A DNA stretch of 64,000 nt, from NCBI GenBank assembly GCA_029948255.1, contig JALIZF010001761.1, positions 434,001-498,000 of the forward strand, written 5' to 3'. Source of the stretch: Telmatactis stephensoni (lineage: Eukaryota > Cnidaria > Anthozoa > Actiniaria > Isophelliidae). Under the pieces are notes generated by a model, which saw only the letters and a program-made list of their open reading frames with translations, did not search any database and had not been told where the DNA came from. Made by a program: the position numbers and the translations under genes. Positions 10,676 through 24,600 of this stretch are shown here, in pieces (position 1 is the first letter of the stretch; every line of letters begins with the position of its first letter).

Positions 10676-13600
10676 ATGTGGGGAAGGCTGACATCCGTAG
10701 CTCAAATAGTTACGGACAAATTAGAGGAGAGTTTTGGCGATGATCAGGAGCCTGATGGTGCTGGAGAGACGGCCCAGTCTCTGGTAAACGAGGCCTCATT
10801 CATTACAGAATATTCGCAATATTCGATTGATGTTGTATTGCTTTTGCTAATTATGTGGCTTCATTGATGGTTGTAGAGTCCAGAGGAGGTTATAACTGAT
10901 CTAAGAAGAGCATTGGTGGAATCTGAGAAGCGAAATGAAGATATTAATCATGAATTTCAGAAACTGTTGCGTACGAAAGAGGCAAGTCTAAAATCATTAT
11001 TAATCTTACTTGCTTGTAACAATATTCAACGCCCAGCAAAACATCATGACTCTATGATAAATGTTGTTATGACCTACGATGTTGAATACTAAATTATTTA
11101 AGTGCAATTTTCAAACTAAAGATATATTACCAATGGAATATAAATTTAAATATTTTTCTGTTATTGGGCTATTGCATTTTTTATCCGCACTCCCCCTGTC
11201 GAGGACACGTGAAATTGCAAGGAAGTAAGGCTACTCAAACTCCTCTGGAATTCCATGGGGCCCCCTCAATCCACTGGATAAATCCAGGGGAGTAGGGTCT
11301 AAAATTCATGAAAATGCATGGAAATCCATGGAAGTAGGGTCTAAAATTCATCAAAATAAATGGAAAATCCAAGGGAGTAGGGATTACAGTCAACTCTGGC
11401 CTTGTGGACAGACAGAAGTCCCCAGCTAGCCGAAGATACAAAGAGATGTATGGAAACAACTCCCACTATTATAGACTTTTGCTATTACAGACACCAAATA
11501 ATGGTCCCAAGAGTGTCAGCAAAAATGAGAGCTGACTGTATTTTGGAAAATATGTCCTCAACAGGGGGAGTGTATGTGGATGTAAAATGCAATAGCTCAA
11601 TGGTTAAAAGTTATCTATTAACCCAAAGTGTACTGTAGCTATCATAATCTATGCTGTAGTGTTTGAAATTCATCTGACTAACAAGGCAGGCTTTAAGGGT
11701 ATATACTATCTGTAAATATACTTAACATTATTCCTACATATAATGGTGTCCACATTAAAATAAGGAGGCTCATTTATTCAATTATAAAACTTAATGATTC
11801 CAGCTACCATTTTTTAATATCCTTTATTTACTAAATCAAGCAGCACCATTAAAATGAACTCCAAAAATAGAAAAAAGCACCTCGATATTAGTAAAAGTAC
11901 AAAGTTTCAGCTCATAAGGTGTAATACAGGAGAAATGACAGGAAATTTAAGATTGGATATTTTCTTTAAATTCGTTTGGAAAAACGCGTTGGATGGCAAG
12001 CTCGTACCATAATAATAATAATAATAATAATAATAATGTATTTATAAAGCGCAAATACAAATCTGTTCTAAGCGCTAATTAAATAAATATTGGTAACAAA
12101 AGACAATTACAAAGAATAAGCAAATTTGAAGAGGTAAGTTTTTAGTTCAGTTTTAAAAGAGGCCAGACTTGATACATTACGGAGAGATGTTGGCAGTGAG
12201 TTCCAGAGTTCAGGTCCAATTCCTTTTTTTTCAAACGAATCTTAAGAAAATATGGATGATCCAATCTTCAATTTACTGTGACAGTCATGTTTTTCTCTTA
12301 TTCATCTTAAACACTTTTACTCATATCGAGGTGCTCTTTCTACATTTACTTCTGGCATTCATTTTGACGGTGCTGCTTGATTTAGGGGAGATGGGGTCAC
12401 GTGACCTATTAGCTAGCAGTTGCATATGGCCTATTCATTGGCCAATGCAGGACTCCATGGTTCGTGATATCAAATATTCTGCTTTTAATTACATGTAGTT
12501 AGTTAGTCATCAGAAAACATTTTGCATTTGTTTATACTCAAAGCTTAAGATTTTGTAGATTAAATTACTGCACAAGTTTATGTGGAAAGTTGCCTTTCTT
12601 TGTTATAGCTTGTTTTTTTTCACTAATATTTTCATTTTCTACAAGTAACTGCATAACATAAAGAATCTCAGGGGATAATATGTTGAACATTTTAAGACTA
12701 TATATATTACCATAATTTATATTACCATAAATGTTAATGCATATTACTCCCCTCCCATGGAGGAATAAGGTTGTTTAGACTTTCAGGCCTTAGTTGTACA
12801 AATAGTGGATAGCACTGTCCATTGGACAACTCCTTTAATCTAGTGGATAAATTTATTGGAAAATGCCATCATTTTAACCTGTGAATGCTTGGTGCTATCC
12901 ATCCCTTGCCAGCAACCAGAGCCAGTACTTGTACCTTATTCATCCTTTTGCAGGAGTTGTTGCTTTATTGTTTATTTGCTGACTTTTCATTCTAAGTCCT
13001 GTTGGAACTTTGATTGACAGAATGGCATGTTTGGGCACCAACTTCAACGTTATTAAAGTCAATAATAAAAATGATCATGTTTAAAACCAAATGTTTGGTA
13101 AAATTATCCAAAACTTGATATGTTCTCTTAGTTTCTTCTTTAGCCTTTCAGTCTCTCATTTTTTTGAGCTGTTTACTCTCCATTCTCTTTTCAGCTAAAT
13201 GATGTTAATTAATCCACAGGGGGCCTGGCATTGGAGTCTTTTATCAATAATAAAATGAACTAAAGCTCTTTGGGTTTCCTGTGGCAACCTCAATGAAACA
13301 CAGTCACGTAAATGTACTGCGGTAACTTGATAGTGCCACGTACTATAATAAGTGTAACTCACTCACCTTAGCACACTCCTTCTGTGTGTACTAAGGTGAG
13401 TGCGTTACACTGGTACATGGCGCTATCAAGTTATTTTATTTTTGATAAAAGACTCCCATGCTGGGTCCCCTGTAATTAATGTTTGCATATTGTGCCTTAG
13501 TAGGGTTCTTTTAGTTTCAATGTCATAGTTACAAAATAATGTAGATAAATTTCAAGATTTAAGATTTAAATCAAGAAATTTAGACAGTATATACCAGTAT

Positions 13601-16600
13601 CTAAAATAGTTAATAATTAAGGTAAGGCTATCTTAAATAAGCATGCCAAACTAATGATCAAGCAAAACAAGGGAGGGGGAATTCCATATAATTCCATAAT
13701 ATTATATTTAAAAGTAGAGAAATAAGGTACATTGTAGGAAAAAGGCATTTACATTCTTCATCATTTCGACCAAATCTGACCCCAAAAATATATATGTTCC
13801 TAGCTGTGAGCACAGGGATTTTTTGGAATATTCCTGGCTAGATGCTCACAAGGTGAAAACAAACGTAAACAACTTATGTCATTTAGTTGACCTTACCTAT
13901 TCAACACCCACACTAAAAGAACTCTAGACAAAAGAAAATAAATTGAAGCTGCAATTATTTGGTATTTCAAGGGCAAGCCAATGAAAGCTAAAGACTTAAA
14001 AGTATTAGGTACATTGGCCCTGGGTAAATTGTATAACTAATCACAGAGAAAGTGACTGTTATTTCTATACTGACATAAGGACAGGCTCAAAATATAATGG
14101 TGAACTGAGACATTAATTGTAGACCCTAGGGCAGCTCAAGAGTCACACTGTATGAAGTTTAATAAGAACTGAGTCATCCATATTAGTAAGATTTTGCATC
14201 TTACAGCATGTCCTGTAACTCAATCCACGAGTTACCCACGCCATTGCATTAGTGGTTTGGTTTGTTTTTATTTAGTTCTGGTATACAAATTTCAGGGGTT
14301 TCAATAATAGGCGGCTACCGGTGGTATAGTGCCGCCTATTTTACCTCTTACCACAATGGTTATTTTGTGTCTTACAGCCTCCCCTAGCACAACAGGGGAT
14401 CTCACGGCCCCGTTTGGGACACAGACGCCTACTTCAATCACTCAGACACTTATTCAAAAAGATAATGAAACCCCTGAAATTTACAGTGAAAGAATACTTG
14501 CTCAAATTGTGGTTTACATTTAGATAAAAGAAAAATCACTTGACAGATCCAGTTTTACATGTACATACAATAATTACACAATCATTGAACACATTATTTG
14601 ATGCTTGCATCCAAAAATATATGTTGTACATATATACTCACTTATGACACAGTACATGATTCATATATATCATATATCATTCATTAAATCATTCTATTTG
14701 CAATCAAATCACAGGAAGAAATTATGCAGCTTAAAGAGAGTCAAGGTGGTGAACAGATTCAGACTTCAGCAGAAACAGAGTCTGAGGTGCACAAGACAAA
14801 CACAGTATTAAAACAACAACTTGAAGAGAAAGAAAATGAACTGCAGGTAAATGTGAAGTGAACACACAGTATTATACCTGCCACTGTTGAATAGAGCGGT
14901 TTTCATATGACTGGGAAACAGTACGGTCACCGCACGGTACGGTTACGGCACAGTTACGGCAGAGTTTTTGAATGTTTTTATAGAAATTACGGTACTGATA
15001 CGGTCACGGTACGGACCGTACCGTTTCCCACTCATGCGAAAACTGCTCTATTGTCAGTGGATCCTATCCTACAGAAGTATTGCATGGGTGCTGTTATTTA
15101 ATTACTGGAGGGCTAATCATCAATTTAGATGCCAAGAGTAGCACTGTAATGAAATCAAATAGTTACATATATTATAGATAAATATTTTAATGTAATTATT
15201 AAAAAAAAAATCCTTTAATTTTTTTTCAGACCACAAAATCTTCATTTGAGCAGAAGTTCAACAAGCTCAAGTCAAATGCAAAAACTAAAATTGGTCGACT
15301 GGAAGAGGAACTGGCTTCATTAAAATCCTCTGGGAGTGTATCAGGCCAAGCTGTAAGTTAGAATTATTATTTTTTACTTAATGTTAAATTATTTACTATT
15401 AAACAGCAACAATGAACATGTACTGTACACGTGTTGATCGATTTTTTGATGAAAAACTATATGGTGAAGGGAATCCGAGAGAGTGCGATGGTGCAATTCC
15501 ACACTATTGGTCTGAAATTGCAGCACTAAATAGCATTGTTTACTATTTTCTGCACTAAGTACTACAGTTTGTAATTGTCATTTTTGCACTATTTGTCAAA
15601 AATGTCCATAAAGAATCACAAAATTCATGAATATTTCTCTGAAAAAAAAAAAAAAAAAAAAAAAAAAAACAATCCAAATTGGCTGGCTAGTGATGGATTT
15701 CATTTTCTTAGCAATACTTAAGGCTCTTTTTAATGACTCTAGAATATAGCTTTGTCCCTTACATGTATGTTCTCGATCATTAGACAAGGCGTTCAACAAG
15801 GCGTTCAACAAGGTGTTCAACAAGGTGTTCCTTGCCATTGCAGCATGATCCTGGACACAAGTTATAATTCTAAGAACTCTGACTTGTGATTGGCAGACAT
15901 TTGAGAAGGGATTTTCAAATTATGTTTTTGGCAGGGATAATTTTGTCAAGAAGAAAAACAAATGTCTGAAACAATGGATTTTTTTAAAATAAAAAAAATT
16001 GTATTTCAAATATTGAGTTAAACTCTCTTAATATGTACAGTAAAATTTTTGCATTTTTCCACATTATTTTCAAAGATTTCCACACTGTTCTGCACTATTT
16101 TCATTTTATTCCTGCACTGTCAGGTGCCCTGTAAGTATAATTTTTGTTTTACATACTTTACAGTCACCTTCACCATCCCATGAAACACCTGAAAAATCTA
16201 TTGAGATGAGCACTTTGGTAGCTGAGAAAGACAACATTATTCAGTCTTTATCAAAACAACTGCAAAACAGTCAAAAAAGAGAAAAAGACCTGGAAATTGA
16301 AGGACGTCAAAATGAGGAAAAATGTATGGCAGACATAGCCACAAAAATCATGGAAATCCAACAATTAAAGCTGAAAGAGGAAGAAAATAAACAACTTTTT
16401 GAAGACAGGAATAAAACAATTCAAGAATTGATGGATAAAATGGAGGCACAGAAAAGACTGATATCAAGTCGAGATGAAGTTATTGAGCATCTTCAGTCAA
16501 TGAAGGATATTCAAGGAGGGTCTGATGAGTTGGTGGCAGTTCTTAGAGAACAGGTGAACTGGAAAATCCTCCAGGAGATAAACTTGGGGGGGGGGGGGGG

Positions 16601-19600
16601 GGGGGGTTACTCCTAGGGGAGTACTTGACTAAAGAATTCATTTTTGTCAGACATTTCATTTACGTTGCACAAAATGAAAGCCTTACAGCTTTCGTTAGGC
16701 TGTAAGGCACTATAAAAACACCTTATTATCATCAATTACTCATGAAAATGTTTGGATCCGGCGATCACTCAAACATAATATTAAGCAGAGTTTAAACTGT
16801 TTAAGCATTTCGCTTGTCCTTAATACAGAAAGTCCTCTATTTAGAATGTGATTATAATGACTTTAGGTTTGATTCAATGTTTCCTGACACTGCAGATTGG
16901 TGCAATGAGTAACAAGATTGAACAACTTGTTGAAGAGTGTGAGAGACACAAAAGACAAACTAAAACCTTACAGAAAGAGATTGATGCACAAAAGGAAGCT
17001 TTTAATGCTACAGAGAAGGTACATTGTTACATGTACATACATGTACCTAGGACTTATATATGTGAAATTCCAGCAAACGCTTTTTGTCTGTACACTGAGG
17101 AAGGTCCTCATTTGGTCACAAGCATTATTCTGTTTAACAATTAAAATTCAAGCTAGTGACAATCAAGTCTAATTATTACATAGGACTTTTCTCTTTACTT
17201 TTTGCTTTTCTCTATCGATTTTGGTTTTGTGGAAAAGGTGAGAGAGAAAATAAAGAAAATAGGAAAGCAAAAATTTAAGAAAAATGGATGAAAGAAAGAA
17301 AGAGAGAGAAAAGAAAACCAAAAAAATAAAAAATAGAATGAGCCAATGAATTAAGGGACAAAAGAAGACAAAACTTCAACAAAAGAACGAAAACAGAAGG
17401 ACAGAAAGACAAATGAAAGAAAGTGAAATATAGGAGAAAAAAGAAGAGAAAACAACATAAATTGAAAACGAAATTTAACAGATGAAAGCAAGAATGAGCA
17501 TATTATGAAAATGGTATGGAACAAAAGAAGAAAATGTGAGGGATGCAAGGCTGCATATGCTATAGCATTGCCTTGGTGCCTGAGGCAACTAACATTTGGG
17601 CAGGGCAACTGACAATAAATAATAGGAATATAAGCAAGCAAAAACAGGGTCAATAAAAGCATATTGTACTGTGATTAAACAAATAATTTTTAATGTCAGA
17701 TCAAACATGAAAATGAAGTACTTCGACAACAATTGCAACAACAAGAAACAGACCACCAAGGAACCATAAGAATGCTTCAAGAACAAATACAGCTGAAAGA
17801 AAAGAAACTTGCAGCAGAAATGGCTGAAATTGAGAAGTCTTACAAAGAATCAGAACACATGCTGAAAGAACAACTTGATGAGAAAACAAGTATAATTCAG
17901 GTGAAACAGAATAATCAGTGTATAAAGTATAATACTTACATGTATCCTAAAACTGGTAGAGCAGATTTCGTATGACTGGGAAAACGGCACGGTCACTGCA
18001 CGGTACGGTTACGGCAGGAATTTCCAATGTTTTTATAGATAGACTTTACGTATACGGCACTGACATGGTTACGGTACGGCGCGGTAAGTTTCCCACTCAT
18101 ACGAAAACAGCTCTATGTAGTTTGTTTTATAGCACATGGTCTGGAATGCATTTAGCTGTTGTGGTGCCCCTGCCTTCACAGGAAGAAAGTTAAATAACTT
18201 AAAATACTGGGTTGAGTTAAGCGTCATCTAAGGTAGTTCGGGACCCTTGCTACTGCGCATCTCCCACGCGCATTCGAGCGCGCTAACTTTTATTAAAGAA
18301 CATCCCTTTGTTCGTGGGACGTCTGGGCACTTAGCGAGTCAGCGATTGAAAAGTGAAGAAATTCTACTTTTAGCGAATAAAATAACGTTGAAAAAAAAGT
18401 GATTTTTAACATTTGTACAACAGTACCCACAAGTGATGGTCTTTGCAATAGGTCGGAATGGTCATTGAATTCGCAAATCTGCCACTTTTCAAAAGTTAGA
18501 GGAAATTATATTAATAGCAAAAGATCCACTCTGTAAGAATTTCTTGTTAACTTTAGGTAAACTTATTGCTGTTCATTGAATTGGTTTCAATTTTTCGCAA
18601 ATTTGACGTCATCGTGTTTTTACCCAAGTTACGCACAAAACTGCCCAACGGCAAGACTACGGTGTTTACACGTTTTAGCGCCGCCCTTGAATAAGCGCGG
18701 CATTTGTTCACACAGTGCGACGGTTTATCAAAAGACTTGCACTAGACTGTCATCTTGAATAAGGAAAACCAAATACGGTATGACTCAACGTTGAAATTCG
18801 TGTAAAAAAGAGGTTTTGTACATTTGAAGCACTTTTATGGTGTGTTAACATTTGCTTCACTTATTAAATCATTTATGAGACTTATGATTTCTTAATAAAT
18901 GCCGCCGTCGAACTAGCGCCGCCCTCGAATAAGCGCCGCATCAGAAACCCAAAAAATTAAGTAAGCGCCGCGGCGCTAAAACGAGTAAATACGGTACTCC
19001 CACTCAACTCCAAAACGAGCACGGTGACCCCTTGTTTTATTTCATTTTCGAGTTTCACCTATATGTTGTTTTTTTAATAGACAAAGTTTGAAAAAACGTT
19101 TATTACAGGATCTATGAATCCCGAACTACCTTAAGAAATCGACAGATTTGTGTGTTTGTCTGCATCTCGAAGGACATTTTCTTCATTGAGTTAACCTCTA
19201 AAATCCTGCGCTTTCTCTCTTTCTACAGGCCAAAGATGAGGCAGTTGGAGTGCTAAAAATGGCTTTACAAGAGAGAAACTTCAGCGGCGAATCGCAGCCT
19301 AAAGCTATCAGCGCTGAAACAGAAAAACTTGTAAGTCTTCTTGAAGAACGAATCAGAGAGAAAGAGCAAATTATATCTGGACTGAACAGCGAATTAGTAG
19401 CACAGAACGCTGAAGTTACAGAACTTAGAAACTCAACTGAAGCCATGGTTAAAACTGTACAAGAGCTAACAGAAGAAACAGAAAACTTGAAAGACGATTG
19501 GGGTGTAAGGGAGAAAGAGCTCAGAGGAAGAGTTTCCAGCTTGCAAAAGGAACTTACAGAGACAAGAGAAAAGCATGAAACTGAATTAAGCGAGAAAGAC

Positions 19601-21609
19601 AGCCTTCTGAAGGACAAAGATGCATCTCTCAAGACAAGTGAAGAAATTGTGACTTCTTTGCGCAATGAACTTGAAAACAAAGACAGCAAAAACAAAGAAA
19701 GCTCAAATGAAAGGTTGCTCCTTCTTGATACCGAAAAAGAAAGGCAATTCCTCGACGAAAAGCGAGTCTTTCAAGAAAGCTTGAGAGAATTACAACAAGA
19801 ACTAGAGAGAATTACTGAGGAGAGAAACGAGCTGAAATTAGCTCTCGAAACACCAGTGAAATCGATCCAGGAAGAATTACATCGAGCTGTAGCTGAGCAA
19901 AATCAGATGGCCAAAGATTTAGAGCTGGCAAGAAGAAACGTTGAACTGAAAAACAAGGAAGCTAAAGAAGCCACAGCAAAGATGCTGAAAGCCAAGGGAC
20001 AAATGAAGTCTAAGATTACTGCCTTAGAGAAGGACAACGGAAAAATGCAGAAAGAATTGGATATTTTAAGGAAGGTCAGTAAAGCATTTAAATGGATTTG
20101 ATTTTGTACTAGTTTGTGAATATCCAAATGTGTTTGTCTTGAGGCTAGTGTTACCAATGTTTGGCTTCTTGCATGTTGATTGGTGGAAAGAAGGGTGTAT
20201 TCTATCTCAATATAACTGCTGTTATTGGTGTTTTTGACTTTCAGTTTTGCTATAAAATATTTGTTTGAATTGCCCTAATCAAGAAACAGTAAAAAATTAA
20301 AGAAAAACAAGGCTTACTTCAAACGCCGAAGAATTTTATTCCATTTTATTCCAAGAGGATTGAAAATTGATGATGATATGTTCATTCAAACACATTGCAG
20401 ATTACATCTGAATTACAGACTGGGATCATATACTATCATAAACAAATAATGAATAATATGATATATACAATAATCAACAATAATATATTGAAATCTATTT
20501 TGCGGACATAATAGTTTAGTTAAATTGTACAAATTAGTATCAATATTGTTTACGGGGAAGATGCGTCTGTTGATTCCAGTACTTGGATATGCTTGTTGCT
20601 GTTACAACTGTAATGGTGATTTGTTTTTGTGCAGTCATTCACTTATATGCATGTGTTGTGGAGGCCTGTTGGTTTTTATGGTCGCTAAGTCATTTCTTTG
20701 TTCTAAAGGAGCATCCTGTGGGAAAATATTGTAAATCATACTTTTGCGGGCTCTCCATTCTCTGGGTTAAGTTTTAATGCAGTCTAAAATAGTCTAAAAT
20801 TCTCGCTTAGCATCAATCCAGCAAGACTTGCATAAATACCATGATATCATACATTACCGTAATTGCATAATTACTAAATTTCTTTTGTCTTTAGAAAAAA
20901 CCTGCCGTCGCTGAGAGCAGCAAGCTTCGTGAACAAATCGCTGATCTTGAAGAAGAAAAGGGCAATCTTCAACTACGACTTGTTGAGACCGAAGAGATAA
21001 AAGCATCTTTGGAAGAATCGAAGAAACGTGCTAAAGAACTAACGGAGAGATGCGCTCTGCTGGAAGAAGAAAATAAGAATTTAACTTTGAAGGTTGTCGA
21101 TGCAGAAGAAGAGAAAGGACATATTCAGCTACAAAATGTCGAATATGAAGATAAATTTTCCAAAGATGAAAAAGAATTTGCTGCTGCCCAGAATGCCAAG
21201 GTAGAGCAACTTAGTAACGAACTGTCCGAGTTGAAACAAACATTAGGTAAAACAACCGAAGATCTCCGAGAGCAAACGAAGCTCAACGAAGACCTCACGA
21301 AGACTGTTAACGAAAGTAATGCGAAGGAAGCAACATTTGACAAAGAAAGGTCATTCTTTGATCAAACATACAAAGAGTTGGTGGAAAACAATGAAAATTT
21401 AAAAGCGAATTTAGCAGAAGTCGAAGGATATCTGCTTCGTGAGCGCGAAGAGAAAGTTTCTTTACAAATCAAGATGGCTCAACTTGACGAAGATAAAGAG
21501 TCTTTGGAAGAGAAGAGGAAAGAGCTGCAACAAGCCTTGGATGAGTTTTACTGGACAACTGACAAGACTAAAGGCTCAGCACCAGTTGAGGAAGGACCAC
21601 AAGATGAAG
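10676..21609 (+). CDS. GOLGB1: Golgin exons 1-9 (N-terminal part, frame intact)
   Basis: The exons are 10676-10783, 10877-10981, 14715-14846, 15230-15352, 16164-16553, 16896-17018, 17700-17900, 19229-20074 and 20895-21609. All but the last are multiples of three and join in phase 0; exon 9 leaves one base. Exon 1 carries the conserved start and an acidic SFGDDQEPDGAGE stretch. Exon 4 carries the basic segment KFNKLKSNAKTKIGRLEEEL, which resembles the conserved KLK-AKAK region near the giantin N-terminus. The remainder is Glu/Lys/Leu/Gln-rich coiled coil. The exon 2 donor is GAG|GCAAGT, a GC-AG intron. The exon 9 donor, GAAG|GTTGGT, is weak. No frameshift was seen in this 2.7 kb of coding sequence. 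Confidence 0.75.
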
Positions 21610-24600
21610 GTTGGTCGCATATAACTCAGTTTTGTCATTGCAGAGATTCCCACTGACCTTGAAAAGTCAGGGAATTCTTAAACTTTTTTAAGGTCAGGGA
21701 ATTGTCAGGGAATTTTTGATTTGGTCAAGGAAATTGCCAACATGTTAGTTTTGTTTTGGAAAGGTCAAACAACCCTTTTAGCAGCTTTGCTGTGGAATTC
21801 CACGAACCTTTACCGCTTAATTTATTCGTTGACTGATGGAATAGAATGGAATAGAAATTGTTCTAAATCTGTGTTCAGTAAAAGTCAGTGAAAAATGGAA
21901 TTCGGTCAGTGAATTTCAGGGAAAAGTCAGGAAATTTGTTTTCTGTAGGAGTAGGAACCCTACACTGGTTATTACAGTACAGTGAAGTTTCTTGCAAAGG
22001 AAAATTCTCTAAAAATGACGCCCTTTTAAAGTTGCAAGGCTGACTGACATGTAAAGGACACCCCCTTTAATCAAGGGAGCACAAAGTGTTTTGAATCGCG
22101 ATCCATTCACCAGATCCGAAATAACGCTGGTTCGTAAAAACGAACACGAGTGAGACCCGAAGGGGCTAGTGTTTATTTTATAGTTCGCGTTTTCAAACTA
22201 TCATCCTCTTTCGAAAATGGTGAAATGCTTTAAACATGGTTTTGGCGAAAAAAGTGGAGATAAATAAATAGATAATCGGGCAACTCGTGCCGGTTCGATT
22301 CGTCAGATGTCTGGTCTTCATCAGTATTTTAGGTCCACTTTGTTAGTCTTGCTATATATATACGAACCATGGCTTTACCGTGAAGCTCGCTGCGATGTCA
22401 CTCCGAATCGAACCAAACTGAGTTGCCCGATTATATATTCCGGGGGGGGGGGGGGGGGAAACTCCTATATATAAGGGGACGGGGATGCTCGTCGGAAATT
22501 TTGAAAATGACCCCTAAAAGGTACTCGAGTGGGAGTGGCAACAATTCATTTCTACCCCTAAAAGGTACCAATTCAAAAACAATAATAAGAAATTAAAGTA
22601 AGAAACACTTTATTATCGATGTGCTTTGAAGATTCAATTCAGATCATCGAAATCGTCCCTTTCATGCCTATTTTAGGTAGTTTATTTACCCCAAAACAGC
22701 CCCAAAAGGTACCAGCTATGTCTCTGGTAGTTCACTTAAGTTTGAGACGCCCTAAAAGGTACCAGATTGCAGATTTTGACCCCTAAAAGGTACGACGAGC
22801 ATCCCCGTTCATTTACGATTGAAGTCCCCCCCGGATTATATATATAATCATAGTTTAATCGAAAGTTTATTTCGACATCTCCAGCACTGCAGTGAAATGC
22901 ACTGTTACACGTCCCACACCCAACACACGAAGATAACCCAATGAATGTTCCCACAGGAAATATTTATCTGTCTTTGTTGATTTGTTGTTGTTGTTGTTGA
23001 ACATATCGTACAGAATGTGTTGAAGAAATGGCTGCTAGTGCAGGAACTATTGTTGGTACTTCAATGGAAGGCTCAACTTTCACTGATATATCAAACTACA
23101 AGAAGATGAGAAATATGGTCTAGAGAGAAGGATTGATATTCTAGTCAAGGTATTTATTGCTGTGTTGCTTAAGAGATAAGCTTTCCTTTGGTGCCTGCTG
23201 TTTTACGCCTGGTTTTCACTAACAACATATTCTTGAACCGATACAGACTCAGCAAGGCAATGCTCGTTAGCAGTGGTTGTCTTTCCCACAACTATGTGAT
23301 AAATTAAAGCAATACTGAGTCTGTGTTTGTTGCTTATGCTTATGTCTCTAGTGACAACCAGGCTTTCAATTCCAGTTATTTCATTGCCTCCAAATGAAAA
23401 TAGATAAACATCAAGTTATCATCATGTTGATATCGTCGTTCATCATCATCATCATCATCAGTAATTATCCCTTCTCGCCGAAAAGAGTACAGTCGTGGTT
23501 GTACATAAACCATTTATCCACAAGATAGAGTTTATTGAACTTTTCCCATATCTGCAAATTAAAGGCTCCTTTTTAATAGCTACTCGGCGGGGTACGCCGG
23601 CAGAGTCATAATTGGTGTGCAACAAATTATAGGCAGATCTCTACAGGTCTCATGCATAGCCGAGCAAGGTCGAAAGCCTGCCAAGTTTTACGTCTTTGTA
23701 TTATCTTAAAGCGAATCCCGAGCATAAATAAACGAACCATATACCTGTATTATCTTCATCAGACTCAGTTCCTTCTTGTGAAATTTAATTATTAGGAGAG
23801 AAAGAACTTCCAATCCAGGATTGAGGAACTTGAGGAGATGCTAGAAGCCGAGCGTGAGAAACAGCTAAAGAAAAACGAGGAAATAAGCTCAGATGAAGAC
23901 GCTGAACATGCTCGACAAGCTCTTGAAGAAACCCTGAACACTACAATTGAAGAACTTCATGAAGAAAATGAGAAGCAGAGGTTTGTTACTTCACAAACAT
24001 GAACATAGACAGACAGACAGACAGACACAGCGAGGCAGACACAGACAGACAGACAGACAGACAAGCAGACTTACAGTTCATTGGGAATGAGGACAGCAAA
24101 GTAATACAGACGGACCATGCACCAAAAAAGGCCACAGCCATAACATATTCGAAGCCAAATAAATAAAACAAAGGCTGTACATTTACATCTGATCGCAAAA
24201 CTTTGTCTTGTTTATATTACAGATCAAGACTTCAAGCTACAGTGCAGGCCAAGTCAGAAGTCGAGAAAGCTCTCAAAGACGCCGAGAATTTACTGAAGCA
24301 AAAAGAAGAGCAAGGCGAAAATCTGCAACAAAAACTAAACGATATGAATGAAGAGTTAAAAGCAATGGAGACTATTCAACGGGAGAATGAGACTTTGAAG
24401 CAACAACTGCATGAACTTGAGAATTCGAATTCAAGGTAAGTATCTTTATAAGCATCTTTTTACCAAGAAACAACGACTCGTAAGACTTGTTTTGTTTTAA
24501 AAATGTAAAAATTTAAATATGATTTTTTTTCTTGCTTTTTTTTGTGCAAAAATATTGCTGTTATTTCATTGAATTTGTGTCTGACCAAAGTCTGATAGCT

